Positions 22,868 through 34,300 of a DNA stretch of 64,000 bases are shown here, piece by piece. The stretch's first letter is position 1, and each line of letters starts with the position of its first letter. Origin of the DNA: Tetraselmis striata (taxonomy: Eukaryota > Chlorophyta > Chlorodendrophyceae > Chlorodendrales > Chlorodendraceae). The stretch covers positions 1 to 64,000 of the forward strand of contig VCJN01000999.1 of NCBI GenBank assembly GCA_006384855.1, given 5' to 3'. The notes below the pieces were generated by a model. That model had not been told where the DNA came from. It searched no databases and worked only from the letters and a program-made list of their open reading frames with translations. The translations under genes and the position numbers were made by a program.

Positions 22868-24948
22868 CTAGATGACACGTGCCACGTGGGTTAATGGCCC
22901 GTTGACCCAGCAGAGCGGCTTGGGAACCGCCGCCGTGAACCATGCTTGTGTAAACCCGTCGATGCCCGACGTGCCGGGGCAGAGTACTCTTGAGAAAAAA
23001 AGCTCAGATTTGGTGGTGATATCGTCGCCGAATACGTCCAGAATCCGATTTTTGCCGGAACGCGGGGTTTGCCACCGCCCAGCGCTGCCTGATGGCCTCG
23101 GTATGCCACGAGCTGAGTGCCCATTGCGATGGGTCTTCCTCCTTGGAATCGTCGTCCGCTTGCTGCATGAGGGCGTGTTCGCGTGGCAGCCACTTGATAT
23201 GCAGATCGATGTCGTGCACGAGACAGAGCTTCCATATCTCGCACACCGTGTGAAACACACGCGGGCCGCCCCGCATGCGCTTGATATCTGCCTCAATGTC
23301 ATGAGAGTCCGTTAGGTAGAGCATGGCGGAGTGGCGTAACAGCCCCGGCATCCAGACCAATGCGATGCGGATGAATGCCAGTAGACAATTGAGCATCCGT
23401 TCTGTGTTGGAATACGACTGATCCTCGGCGGCTTGTCGCAGCGCCTCGGTGAATGCGGTTTGGAACACCGGCGTGCCCCATTGCATGAGCAGCTCGTCTG
23501 ATGGGACCGCCCATGTGTTGGGGTCTCCCGCGAAGCATCCGTATGAGTTGGCCACCCTTGCGCCGAAGCCGATTGCCGATGCAGCCCCGCATAAATGATG
23601 AGTCCTTGCTTGCGTTGCCAGATGCGCTTTCCATTGTGGTGTGCACAATGCTCGGCGAGAAACCACAGGTAATCTGAGAGCTGGTGATGGAGTGGTGATG
23701 GCGTGTCCCACGCCTTGGTCCCCGCCGTCTCTTCCCACAGATCGCGGCACAGCAATTGCATGAGGGGGACAGCTATTTCCATGTTGCATAGTTTTCCTGC
23801 CACTTGCGCCGACTCTCGTGGTGTTGCAAGTGAGCGTGCGCTGAGGTCATGTGTAATGCTGATCACGTGTGCCATTTTCTCCTCCAGAATTTCCAGAAAC
23901 GACTCCTCCGCATGCCAATGGATATCATGCCCCGTCCACGCTACTGTTTATTGTCTTGGGGGAACCTACACCTTCTCGGTGCAAACTTCCCATGCTTCTA
24001 AGATGAATGCCATGAGCGCGTCTTTCATGAGCTGGTGCCTTAGGAACGCTGCCCATCATGCGGTCGTCAATGTTGAGAGTCATGTAGACCCCCGCCATGC
24101 GCATGCAGTGGAACATCACTGACCCGTGGTGCGGGCGCATTGCCGAAATTTACGGCCACGTGCGCACACACTTTGTCTTCGATCTCCACGCCGGGGTAGG
24201 TGACCGAGCTGTGTTTGAAACATAGGTGGGTGTAACCTCCTTTGATGTCGCTGGCTATTCCCCATTACCCTGTGGCGGTCCCATTCATGGCGTCCTCCGT
24301 GGACTCCAATGAGAACTTGATGTATAGGCTAAATAGATTGATGTATCATGCATCGTGGATCAGGCGGCATTTTCCGGATACCGCCTTCACATCCGTCCCC
24401 AGGGGCAAAATGCACTGTGGAGGCTGGTTGTTCGGCCACCACCATTCAACGAGCCGGCCGTCCGCGATTATGGCGTCGCGTTGGGCAAGCATGAAATCCA
24501 GATTTTCGTGGTACGATGGCAGGTTTGGCAGGTGGACTCGCCCCGGCGTGGTCCGGTTGAGCAGTGGTTCCACCTTATCCGGTCCCATGGCCCTCGCCAA
24601 TGATCGGGTAACACGGTTTATATTGCGCTTGTAAGGGGGATGCGAGCGTTGGGTGTCGCAGTGGGGATTTACGAAGTCATCGAACTTGAGGCCTCGCCTG
24701 AGAACGCGCAGGACGCGCTTGACCACTGGTCGCGGTTGATGATCTGCCTCAGGCACGGCCGCGATATTTTTTTCCCATACCAGCAGGAGCCGAAGCAGGT
24801 TTCCGGTAACGAATTTTTCCGCTGGTCGGATCTCGTTGTAGAGGTCCCGTAACCACTCCTCGTCCGTGGGCTGAGGTGGGATTCCGCTTTGACGGCGGTG
24901 TTCTAGCATAGCTTGTGCTTTGTCCAGTTTAGCGAGCGCCCGGATCAT
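22868..24948 (-). pseudogene. Reverse transcriptase-RNase H of the DIRS-like element, disrupted
   Basis: RT begins in the frame 24948-24346 with VEWWWPNNQPPQC and CRLIHDA. It continues past in-frame stops with YINLFSLYIKFSLES, SDIKGGYTHLCF and NFGNAPAP, and in another frame GVYMTLNIDDRMMG keeps the catalytic DD. RNase H follows in 23789-23004: ASAIGFGARVANSYG, SNTERMLNCLL, YLTDSHDIEADIKRMRGG, then IKWLPREHALMQQADDDS and DPSQWALSSWH, the DIRS-type tail after RNase H. At least two stops (24346 and about 24260) and several frameshifts show it is dead. Confidence 0.7.
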
Positions 24949-25571
24949 TTATGGGTCTGATTGCCGGAGTGGTTTGGGTAATGAATGGAGCAACGCCGGT
25001 GGGGGGTGATCTGGCGGTGCTGGCGTAACTGGCCGGATGCCTGCGGGCGCGGGTGTGAGCCGGTCGAATATGTCGTCTGCCTCGTCCCTATCCCATGCTG
25101 GTGCTTGGGCAGGTGTGTGGCCCGCCGGGGCCCAGTGCGTCACCTGATCTTCCGGTTATGGGCTGTGGGGTTGTTCGTTTCCCGGGTGGCCGTTATGCTC
25201 CGACCGCCCCCGTGGGTTGGAAGTGCCTCGCTTGGTGGGCGCGTCGCAGGGAGCTCGGCGACTTGTTATTGGCCCGGGCAGGTTGTTGGGGTCCCCCGAC
25301 TCCCTATGGCTGGGTTGATCTGGTTGTGCGCCCCCCTAGGGCATGGTGCGGTGGTGCCGGGGGCTGTGGGGCATGGGCGCTTGTTAGCCGGAGCGCGGCT
25401 GCAATGTCATATGGTCCCGGCGCGCGTCGCTTGTGATCCTTGGAGTCTGGGTGCGAGTCCGGTCGATCATGCGGCTAGGACTCCCACCTGAGGATGTTGT
25501 CCACAGCCTGATGGACAGGTTCGCGTCCCATCCGTCTCCGTAAGATTTGCACCGCTCCCGATGTTAGGAAA

Positions 25572-26309
25572 TCAGTATTGCTGGTAGTGAGCTCTCCTTG
25601 CCGAGCTGTGATGTCGCGGCATCTGGCTTGCAGAATATCGTTTTTTGGGGAACCCCATTGAGAGCTTGATATGCTGAACTGGTAGCTCCGCCGACGTCCA
25701 TGCACCGCCCGGTTGATCGCATGTGAGAACCACCCCCACGCCATGTCTGCCCCGTCCTTGCCGATGGCGTTTGAAGGTGTATGAATCCATGGAGCGCATG
25801 TATTTGGGTGATATTTGCACGACGCTGCCTAGGGTATTGTGTGGGTAGCGCGGCGTTACTTGCCATGGTTCCACTGTATGCAGCTTGTAGTTGGGCGACA
25901 GACAGTCTTGAAGAGATCTGATCATCGGGGTCGGTATCCAGTCATGGATAGAGTCGAATTGGTCCTTCCTCCCCATGTTGGAAAAATCCATTATTTTGGG
26001 GTAGGCTCTCGAACCCGCCATTACCGCGTCCGGTTGAGCTGGATCTCCGAGCACGTGTTTGAACACTTGCTTGGCCTCATCGACAATGGGCGGTCGAGTA
26101 TCTGTCTCAAAAATGGGCGATGCCTCAAGTATCCATGCGAACGGCGCGTCGCCAGGTGCTGCGGGTGTCCATCCCGCCGTTGTGTAGACGTTGCGGACGA
26201 GTGCGCGCATTACCATCATCAGTTTGAACACCATACCCGATACGTGACCTCTTAGGCCCAAACCGTCTCTTGCTAATGATGTGTCCACGCATGGTATGGC
26301 AGCGATCAC
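25572..26309 (-). pseudogene. Gag-like ORF of the DIRS-like element (distal part)
   Basis: A 245-residue open frame with no domain I can name, lying upstream of RT on the same strand. It reads as globular protein (ILEASPIFETDTRPPIVDEA; VEPWQVTPRYPHNTLGSV). Position between RT and the 27.5-28.6 kb frame suggests ORF1/gag. Between it and RT (24949-25571) the minus strand encodes a Pro/Ala-rich stretch. Confidence 0.4.
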
Positions 26310-27531
26310 CAGATTTGGAAATGGGTCCTTGATTTCGCTGAATACGAACTCGGCCTCGGTAGCAAATTACCTGAGATCCATTGGGGCGGTCTGCTCCCAA
26401 TCGCTGAGCGAGTCATGCGCCCATTGTGACGGGTCCTCTTGCATGAGCTGCTGGAGCCGCCAGGCCGTGAGTTCCCTAGCCCTGTCGTTGATGTCGTCGT
26501 ATCTGTACTTTTTGAATTGTCCTCATGCAGTTTGCAAGCCATAAATCGGTACCATCTGGCCCGCGCATATATATGTCGAGCACGGAGGAACCTCCTACAT
26601 GAACTTCTTGGGTTCTGTTACGCGGGCCCACGCCGTGGCCGGCTCCAAAAGACATCCATGTGGGCTGAGGATGCGCTGCATGGTTGTATCCATGCTGCGG
26701 ACGTCCAAACGTCCGGACATGTGAGCATTCGGCACGGCAAACATGGGATTTGTTGGTGAGCGATCCATGCTATGTGATTCCGTGGTTTGGTCTGGGGTGG
26801 CCCGCTCTCGATACTTTTAGCCCATGGTGTAGTATATTTGCAAATGCGCGCGGGCTCGCGTACGTGCTGCAGACTATATGTATATATTTGAATCCGGAGT
26901 GTTTTGTGCATGCGTGGAGATGCCGGACGTCTGCAACCTTGTTTGTTGTTTCGCAGAGAAACTTTTGAGCCTGATTACAATGGTGATTGGTGCGCCTGAA
27001 CCCTTGATGATGTGCGCTGGGGCGTTGAGGCTGTGAGGCGTATAGCTGATCCGACCTAGGCTTGTTGAGTGGTTCCAACTCATACACGGAAACGACGCTA
27101 GTCGGCCTACATCGGTAATCACGTGATGCAGGTGGGAAGAGGGGACAAGAAGTGTCGAGGATCCGTGACTGCGAGTCTGGCAGTTTAATGCTTGCCCTGG
27201 CGGCGCGTCCGTTCTTGATCATGGCGAGTACATAGCCTTTGTCCAGCCCCAACGGGGAAACGTGGTGAAGGAAACTGCACTTCTGGATGGGCCGAGTGCA
27301 GGTGCCAGTCATGGCCGCCTCGCACATGTTTTTGGCGCACCATGCGGTCTTGTTCTCCGTGGTGGCAAGTTTGTCTGATGCCGGCCAAGAGTCATAGCGC
27401 TTGTCCTTCAAGGATCCGCGAACATGATATGTTGGCTTGGGGGGAACAGTGGTCGTGCCCCCCGGACCCCTCGCCCCCGTCGTAGTGAGGAGCTGCAGCC
27501 TTGGCCTGAGACTGTATCTTGAGCTTGCGCG

Positions 27532-28584
27532 TCAGGCGCTTCGTTTCCCCATGATGAAAGCGAACCTGATCACGAAGATCTTGGCCATGTCCTTGACCGG
27601 TGCCAAGGTGAGCCCCTCGTACTCGTTTGCGTGATCTGGGGGATATGTCGTCTTGGCGATCACTTGGGTGGCGTGCATGTGTGTTGCCACGCCGCTAGTG
27701 CCCATGCCGGATACAAAATCGACCGCACGCTTGCACATGCGTCTCGGTGCCGCAGTCATGACGGAGATCGTGTTGAAATCCCGGGGAAACCTCCGAGCCC
27801 TTGACGTTGAGCCGCGGCGCATAATCATGTCGGTCAGGTTACCGAGCATTCGGTCGCCCTCGTACGCGATCTCATGGGAAGCCTTCAGCGCGGTGACCAC
27901 CTTGTATCTGTCTTTGAGAATGGTGCCGCCCCTCTGGATGACCATGAGAATCCCCATATTTCGGCGACGATCATGGTGATGAGCTTTGACTTGCAGAACG
28001 ACTTGAGGAACGCGACGATCTGGTGAACCTCGGCCAGTGGGTGTGACGTGGTGATAGGCCTGATCATCTTTGTGTCGGGCATCTCGACCAAATCCGCCGT
28101 GAGACTGGTGCGCTTGACCGCACGGGGACCGTTGGCTGGCCTGTTGCCGCCTTCCTTCATGTCCATGGCCTGCTTGGAGAGGTTGGTCATGCGGCCCTTG
28201 AACTCGGTGATCGCGACCTGGCTTAAATCGAGTTCGATCTAAAGACCCGTGACGCACGACTCCATGCGCTCCAGGCGTGCGAACGCGCGATTGGCGAGGT
28301 TCATGGCCTCCTGCGCAATGTGCTCGTCGTGGTCTGCGCCGATCTGGCGAGCTGGTCCGCCACACGCCGATCTCCGGCGTGTTGGGTTTCGGCTTTCGTG
28401 ACGTTGCTAGTCCTCGATCTCGTCTTTCTCGAGCTCGGTCATGCCCTCCCTGGTGATCAAGCTGAGGAAGCACGGCAGAAACGTTACTGAAATGGCGAGG
28501 CCGATGGTCGGCAGCGAGAAGTGCGTCCGCCGGTGGGCTCGGCGCGCTGCGACGGGAGAAGGCTTTGGTAACCGTGCGCGGCAA
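27532..28584 (-). pseudogene. Gag-like ORF of the DIRS-like element (proximal part)
   Basis: The open frame is a chimera of two frames. Good protein-like sequence runs in frame 28260-27960 (IELDLSQVAITEFKGRMTNL, KQAMDMKEGG, then SHPLAEVHQIVAFLKSFCKS) and then switches to the frame ending at 27532 (NMGILMVIQRGGTILKDRYK, IRFAFIMGKRSA). Upstream, HDEHIAQEAMNLANRAFARL suggests a coiled coil. The frameshift near 27960 disrupts it. Function as gag is inferred from position only. 26310-27530 holds only short fragments. Confidence 0.4.
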
Positions 28585-28740
28585 GGAGGCCGCCCATCCT
28601 CAACAACAAGGATGCTTCGGCGGCGAGACGAATGGCCGAGGGAAAGGAGACCGTAGGGGCCGCCACTATTGCTTGCCGATTGAAGGCGCATGGCCATACG
28701 GCAAAGAAGGTCAGCACGAGCACTGTTTACCGCGCTTTGA

Positions 28741-29430
28741 GCCGAGGGCGGCCGGAGGGGTTGCAGTTCAAGTCAATGGGTAAGAGGCAACGACTCGCTG
28801 AATGAGAGCCACGAGCAGCATCGAGTGGTATGGGTAAGAGGGAGCAAAAATTCAGACATGCAGAACTGTATGTTAACCGATTCTGAGATGCTTCGACAGC
28901 AAAAACTCTCGGAGAGACGGAGGTGGCAACGCTGCGGCAAAACGATGAAGCAATGAGGTAGTCAAGCATCCAAACCAAGCACAAATTTACAGCGCGTTGT
29001 CATCAACTGGAGTGTCTAGCCTTCATGCAGCAACGGAACCACATGGCGCAAGGAATACAAGACAAAAGGTGTGGGATGATCGAAAGAATACTTCAAGGTG
29101 ATAACGAATCTGTTCGATCCTGAAGATTCGCGGCTCTTTGGCGGGCAGTCGTCCGCGGTCTTTAACGACTGCGCCTGTCCATGAAGTCGGGGAAAATTAT
29201 GAAGTTGGCATGGCAAAAATCCCGCACATCACAGTGGCGCGAGCACCTCCGTGCTCCCCATCGAATTTGAGCCCTATTAATTTTATATGTGGAACATAGT
29301 TGAGGACTTTCTCCGGGGAATGAGATTTGAAAGCTTCCGCAGATTGGAGAATACACTCCATCGCAATTGTATCAATCGAACAATGCAAACAACTGTGCGC
29401 CCCAAATGCCTCGGCGACCATAGCACCTAC
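28741..29430. other. No supported gene
   Basis: AT-richer than its surroundings, with only short unconvincing frames. The right boundary of the DIRS-like element probably lies near its start. Confidence 0.35.
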
Positions 29431-29438
29431 AAAGCTGG

Positions 29439-29796
29439 CTGCCTGACAGGCGACCTACCTGGTGCGCCTCCTACCCCCCTGCCGGACCGGACAACCCTGG
29501 CGCTGCATAGCGAGGGGCGCAGCTCAGCGCGGTGGTATGCCTTGTGCCCCTCCAAGGCAAACAACGCGGTGAATGCGCCGATCAAGGAGTGCGAGTGCGG
29601 CAAGACTGTGCCGACGTTCGGGCTGCCAGGGAAGGGGCGCCCATGGTGTGCCGCCTTGCCCTCCAAGCCTGATGCGGCACAGCGTGCTTACCACCAGCCG
29701 GCTGTGCAGCGAGAGCCAGCCCAGCCAGCAGCCGCCCGAGGAGGGGCGCAACTCGGCGCAGTTGCGCGCACCGGTTACGGTGGGCCAGTCCGGTGA
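29439..29796 (+). pseudogene. Fragment of EsV-1-7-like Cys-rich repeat protein
   Basis: The frame ending at 29796 contains [20 protein letters not shown] followed by [12 protein letters not shown], preceded by [20 protein letters not shown] with a similar outline. C-x-C-G-K-x-x-P-x-F-G-x-x-G-x(4)-W-C is close to the EsV-1-7 repeat known from brown-algal, viral and some green-algal proteins. A third, more degraded unit is visible in another frame near 29700-29760. No start or splice sites are evident, so I treat it as a remnant. Confidence 0.4.
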
Positions 29797-29860
29797 TGCA
29801 GCTGTGAGTGTGTCGAGGAAAGGGCGAGCGCGAGTGCGAGTGCGGCTAGGGCATATATGT

Positions 29861-30510
<650 letters not shown>

Positions 30511-30520
30511 TGTGTATAAA

Positions 30521-31370
30521 ATAGTAGATGTACAAATAGATAGGTGTATATGTATAAATATAATAATAAATAAGACCCCCTAGTGTAACCCTGTAATTCG
30601 GCATGCTAGCAACCTATAGGACCATTCACTATAGGTTTGTCCAGATTTGACTTCTGGCCGGTATGGCAGGTTCATTTTCGCAGTGCTCGTATTACCGCGT
30701 CAGCACCTGTAATCATAGCTGCGGTAATTTATCACAAATCAGGCATCAGTGGCAGCCCTAGTTAGTGTGATGGTATTGTGAATGCTGGATTGAGGGGGTG
30801 CAATGCTACTATGAGCCAAGCTTTGGTAGGATAAACGGTTCCATGGATAAACCCCAATAGCCCAGCCAGCAGACACACCGGCTCTTGGCAGGTATGCGCG
30901 AGGGAGGGAGGCACACAGCAACAGTAGGGCATAGCATGGTTGTGAGCCGGTCCACTCATTAGCGACGCCACCGCTCGAAATTTAGCGGCCTGTATCCATG
31001 CATGCGCACATGCCCCCTGTTGCTTCCATGGTGGGGACGCTGGCGCCCGCACCCGCACCCAAGACACGTTGCGCAGTGCGGGGGACAACAGATCGATCCT
31101 CACACAGGTGAAATGCCGGAGGCATGAGCTTCGCCGAAACGCCAGCATGACGTAGCGAGATAGCTGGAAGGAAACTTGGTGGGTTGGGGGGGGGGGGGGG
31201 GGGGGGATTCCAACCAAAGTACGTTGTGGACTTGGGCCTATCGGCCCCACTAGCGTCTTCCGCGGGCCCGGGGGGGGGGGGGGGGGGGGGGAATGCAGGC
31301 ATCAGACGTATTGTCGAAGGGGTGCGGGCGCTGAGCCTACGGAGGAGCCTGGGAGCCACAGAGCCGCCGC
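30521..31370. other. Region downstream of the HEL2/NFX1-like gene
   Basis: No gene supported. Two long G tracts lie at about 31181-31206 and 31267-31290. The 3' UTR of the minus-strand gene must start here; no TGTAA was found close to the stop. Confidence 0.4.
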
Positions 31371-34300
31371 TTAGTCGTCTCCATTGAGCAGGTTGAACAT
31401 GTTGCCCTGCGACAGCGGGGCGCCGGCGGAGCGGAGGATGTCCCCGGGGGTGGCGCCTGCTCACCGCGTGGGCAGAAAGAGACAACACAGCCGTCGTCAG
31501 GGGGTGCGCCTGCGGAGACTAGGGTTCGAAAAAGGGCGTGACGGGCTTGCGTCTTTGCGGACAGGATGGGATGGGCTGCAAACTCCATGTATTTTAAGGG
31601 AGCAATACGAGGCTTAGAGGAAGGAGTATAATTAGTTCGGGATTGTAATAGTTACTATCTGAAAACCGCTAATAGCCTTATTTCAGTTGTTGCAAATTTA
31701 AATTTGTGTATTGGCAGATAGGTAGCGGAAAGGGTATGAGCCCGTAGGTCTTGCCAGGGGTGGCTCGGGGGATCAGTTGGGCGCTAGAGTAAAACCAATA
31801 TAAAACATGTAAACGGTACATAACTAGAAACCAGAATATGAAGACCCTAATATTCCTAAAACCCTAAACCAGAATGAATGTATTAAAATCACTGCACCAC
31901 CATTTTACACGTAGTAGTTAGCAGTGTATATCTGACATTCTCTTGCCGGCGGGGACCGGAGAGCCGTACCCGCCGCGTCGTCTGAGATGAGCGCTGCCGC
32001 CTGCTCCCAGTCATCCAGCGCTTCATCGCCGTCCTGCGCTCCCAGCGCCGCCCCCGCCGGCACCGCCTCTCCCTCAAACCAGGGGTCCGGCGCGCTGGGG
32101 GCGGCGACGCCCTGCGGCTGCCCGCTGCTGCCGCCAGGCCCCACCTGCCGCCACTCGGCGCCCATCACGGCGCCGCCGGGGCGGCCGCTGGGGGGCTGGC
32201 TGCGCGAGACGGCGGCAGTGGCGGTGAAAGCGGTGTGCCGCGGGGGCGGTTGGCTGGCGGCCGCGGAGGGCGGCGCGTGTTCGCTCCGAGCCAGCGCGGC
32301 CGCGGCGCTGCGGGGGTCCACTCGAAACTTGCCGCGCAGCCCACCTGGAGTGGGGGCAGGGAGGGAGCCCACAATTTGAGGGTTGGATGTGGGAAGTGGG
32401 GAGGGGCAGTGGGTGCGAGAGCAGTGCTGCAGTGCAGCCGCGATCAAATGTGACCTTATACGTTGTACAGTCTCTTGGGACACGCCTACTGAGCCATTTA
32501 TCACTTATCACTACTATTAACGTTACAGTTTTCTTTCACATTACGATGTTGATGATGATTTTACTCACTTCTTCCCAAGGGAAAGGGCCGTCATCGCACA
32601 TGCAACCAACCCAGTGCTCTCATTCGACCAGATTGAGAGCTCCCACAAACCTATACCCTTTCACTCCTCTTCCACGACAGGCACACTGTCCTTGAGGTCA
32701 GCATGTCTTGTTTGCTCTCCCCCCCCTCTCTCTCTCTCTACACCATAAGTGCTGGCCGAGTATGTCAGAGGACAATTGACAAACGCGCAGCCGCCGCGAC
32801 GGCGCAGGTGACGGTGGCGGTGATTGTGGTTGGGGGGGGGGGGGGGGGGACCTGCGAGCGAGTGGGCGGCGGCCTTGAGATGCTGCAGTGAGGAGAAGCG
32901 CACGCTCGCGGCGGCCTCCCCGGCGGCGCGGCCGCGCTTGAGCTCGTACTCCCCCGCCCACTCCCTGCCGCGGCGCGCAAGCTCATTAAGCCAGCTCAGC
33001 CCCACCCAACCCAGCCGCGGGGGCGGGCCGGGTGGAGAAGATGGGATTGGGGGGATGGGGGGCAGTGGGTAACCTGAGCATGCTGTGGAGGCAGGACTCG
33101 TCTTCCAGGTCCAGCAAGTGCAGCTCAAACGTCTCGCTCTCGCGGATCTGCAAACGTCGTCGGCCAGGAGATGGGACGAGGCCGCCCATTCAGCGGCGTG
33201 GTGGTGGCCAGGGTGACGAAAGGGAGGGATGGCCGGGTGTGTGTGTGTGGGGGGGGGGGGCGCGCACCTGCCGGATGTCGTGCTCCGACTTTTCCGCCGC
33301 GACCTCTGTGAGCAGGCGGTTGGGGATGCTTGACGTGGGGGCCTTGAAGAGCGCCACGCGCCGGTTGGGTTCATGGCCGTACGACTGCGAGGTGACGCCA
33401 TATTGCTGGGGTACCGCCAGGGAATCAAAGGAGGGGTCAGGGGTGGCAAGGGCAGCAGGTAGGTGGGCGGGGGATAAGCCCATCCCCCCCCAAAGGGGGG
33501 GAGAACACTATGCAAGTCGGAAATTACCAGAATTCGCCACGAATGGAAAACAAGTCTCTTGACGCGACATTGTGAAAACAGTGGTGTTGTTTGACTTAAG
33601 GCAGCAACCCGTAATGGTAAGTATGAAATTGTGTGTAATGAGATGTAATATCACTTGCATCGTGATGATGATATTATGAATTACTAGGGGTGTTTGCATG
33701 TTATTAGACGCTAGATATATACCGGTGAACCTACATTTATGTCTGCAATTGCTACCCGCAGTTGTGTAGTATACGTGCAGTGCCCGTAGTAAAGTAGCAC
33801 GAGTACGCACGGTACTCGCAATGTTACCGATGCACTTTTATCCTCATGATGTACGCATGACATCATCCTCAGACTGCAGCCGATTTATTTGGGAATACTG
33901 ATAAAGTCACACGGATGTGGCTGCACATCTCTGCGCGAGCTATGGTCGATATTGCAACCGCAAGACTTGCCGATATCGCGTGACACGTGACGGCTCCGTT
34001 TGAAGCTGAAGCTGAGATACAGAGCGATATTTAGGTCAAGGTTCCCATTTCCGGCTTACCCATTTCCTTCCTCTACACCCCCCCCCCCCCCCCCAGCCTC
34101 TCCAGGGTGAATGGGGAAAGACTGAAGGTGGAAGTACTGTATCCGAGGACATCACAACACAGACATATCTATGGCGCGGGCCGAAAGAGGGGAAACAAGT
34201 CAATACAAGCTGCACACTCCCAGGTGGCTGCGGGGGGAATTGGAGGGGGGAGGGGGGGGGGGGGGGGGGAAGGCGAGGGTGCTTGGGAGGACGGGGGCCC

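Larger units (their letters stand above)
20156..28740 (-). mobile_element. Decayed DIRS/kangaroo-like tyrosine-recombinase retrotransposon
   Basis: Gag-like frames (28.6-25.5 kb, minus), RT and RNase H (24.9-22.9 kb, minus) and a tyrosine recombinase (21.2-22.6 kb, plus) lie together, the recombinase running toward the RT. As I recall, Volvox kangaroo also carries its recombinase inverted relative to RT. Ends are not resolved; a 17-bp direct repeat (cccctagggcatggtgc at 20954 and 25333) could belong to split direct repeats. Stops and frameshifts are frequent. 20156-21190 has no recognisable gene. Confidence 0.65.

Noticed and set aside
31905-31969. Stop at 31905 as the end of the HEL2/NFX1-like gene
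   Set aside because: A phase-1 donor at 31970 and a phase-1 acceptor at 31456 give a better acidic C-terminus (DDAAGATPGD...FNLLNGDD).
32661-33515. 284-residue minus-strand frame
   Set aside because: It reads through introns and poly-C tracts of the HEL2/NFX1-like gene; only parts coincide with exons and in other frames.
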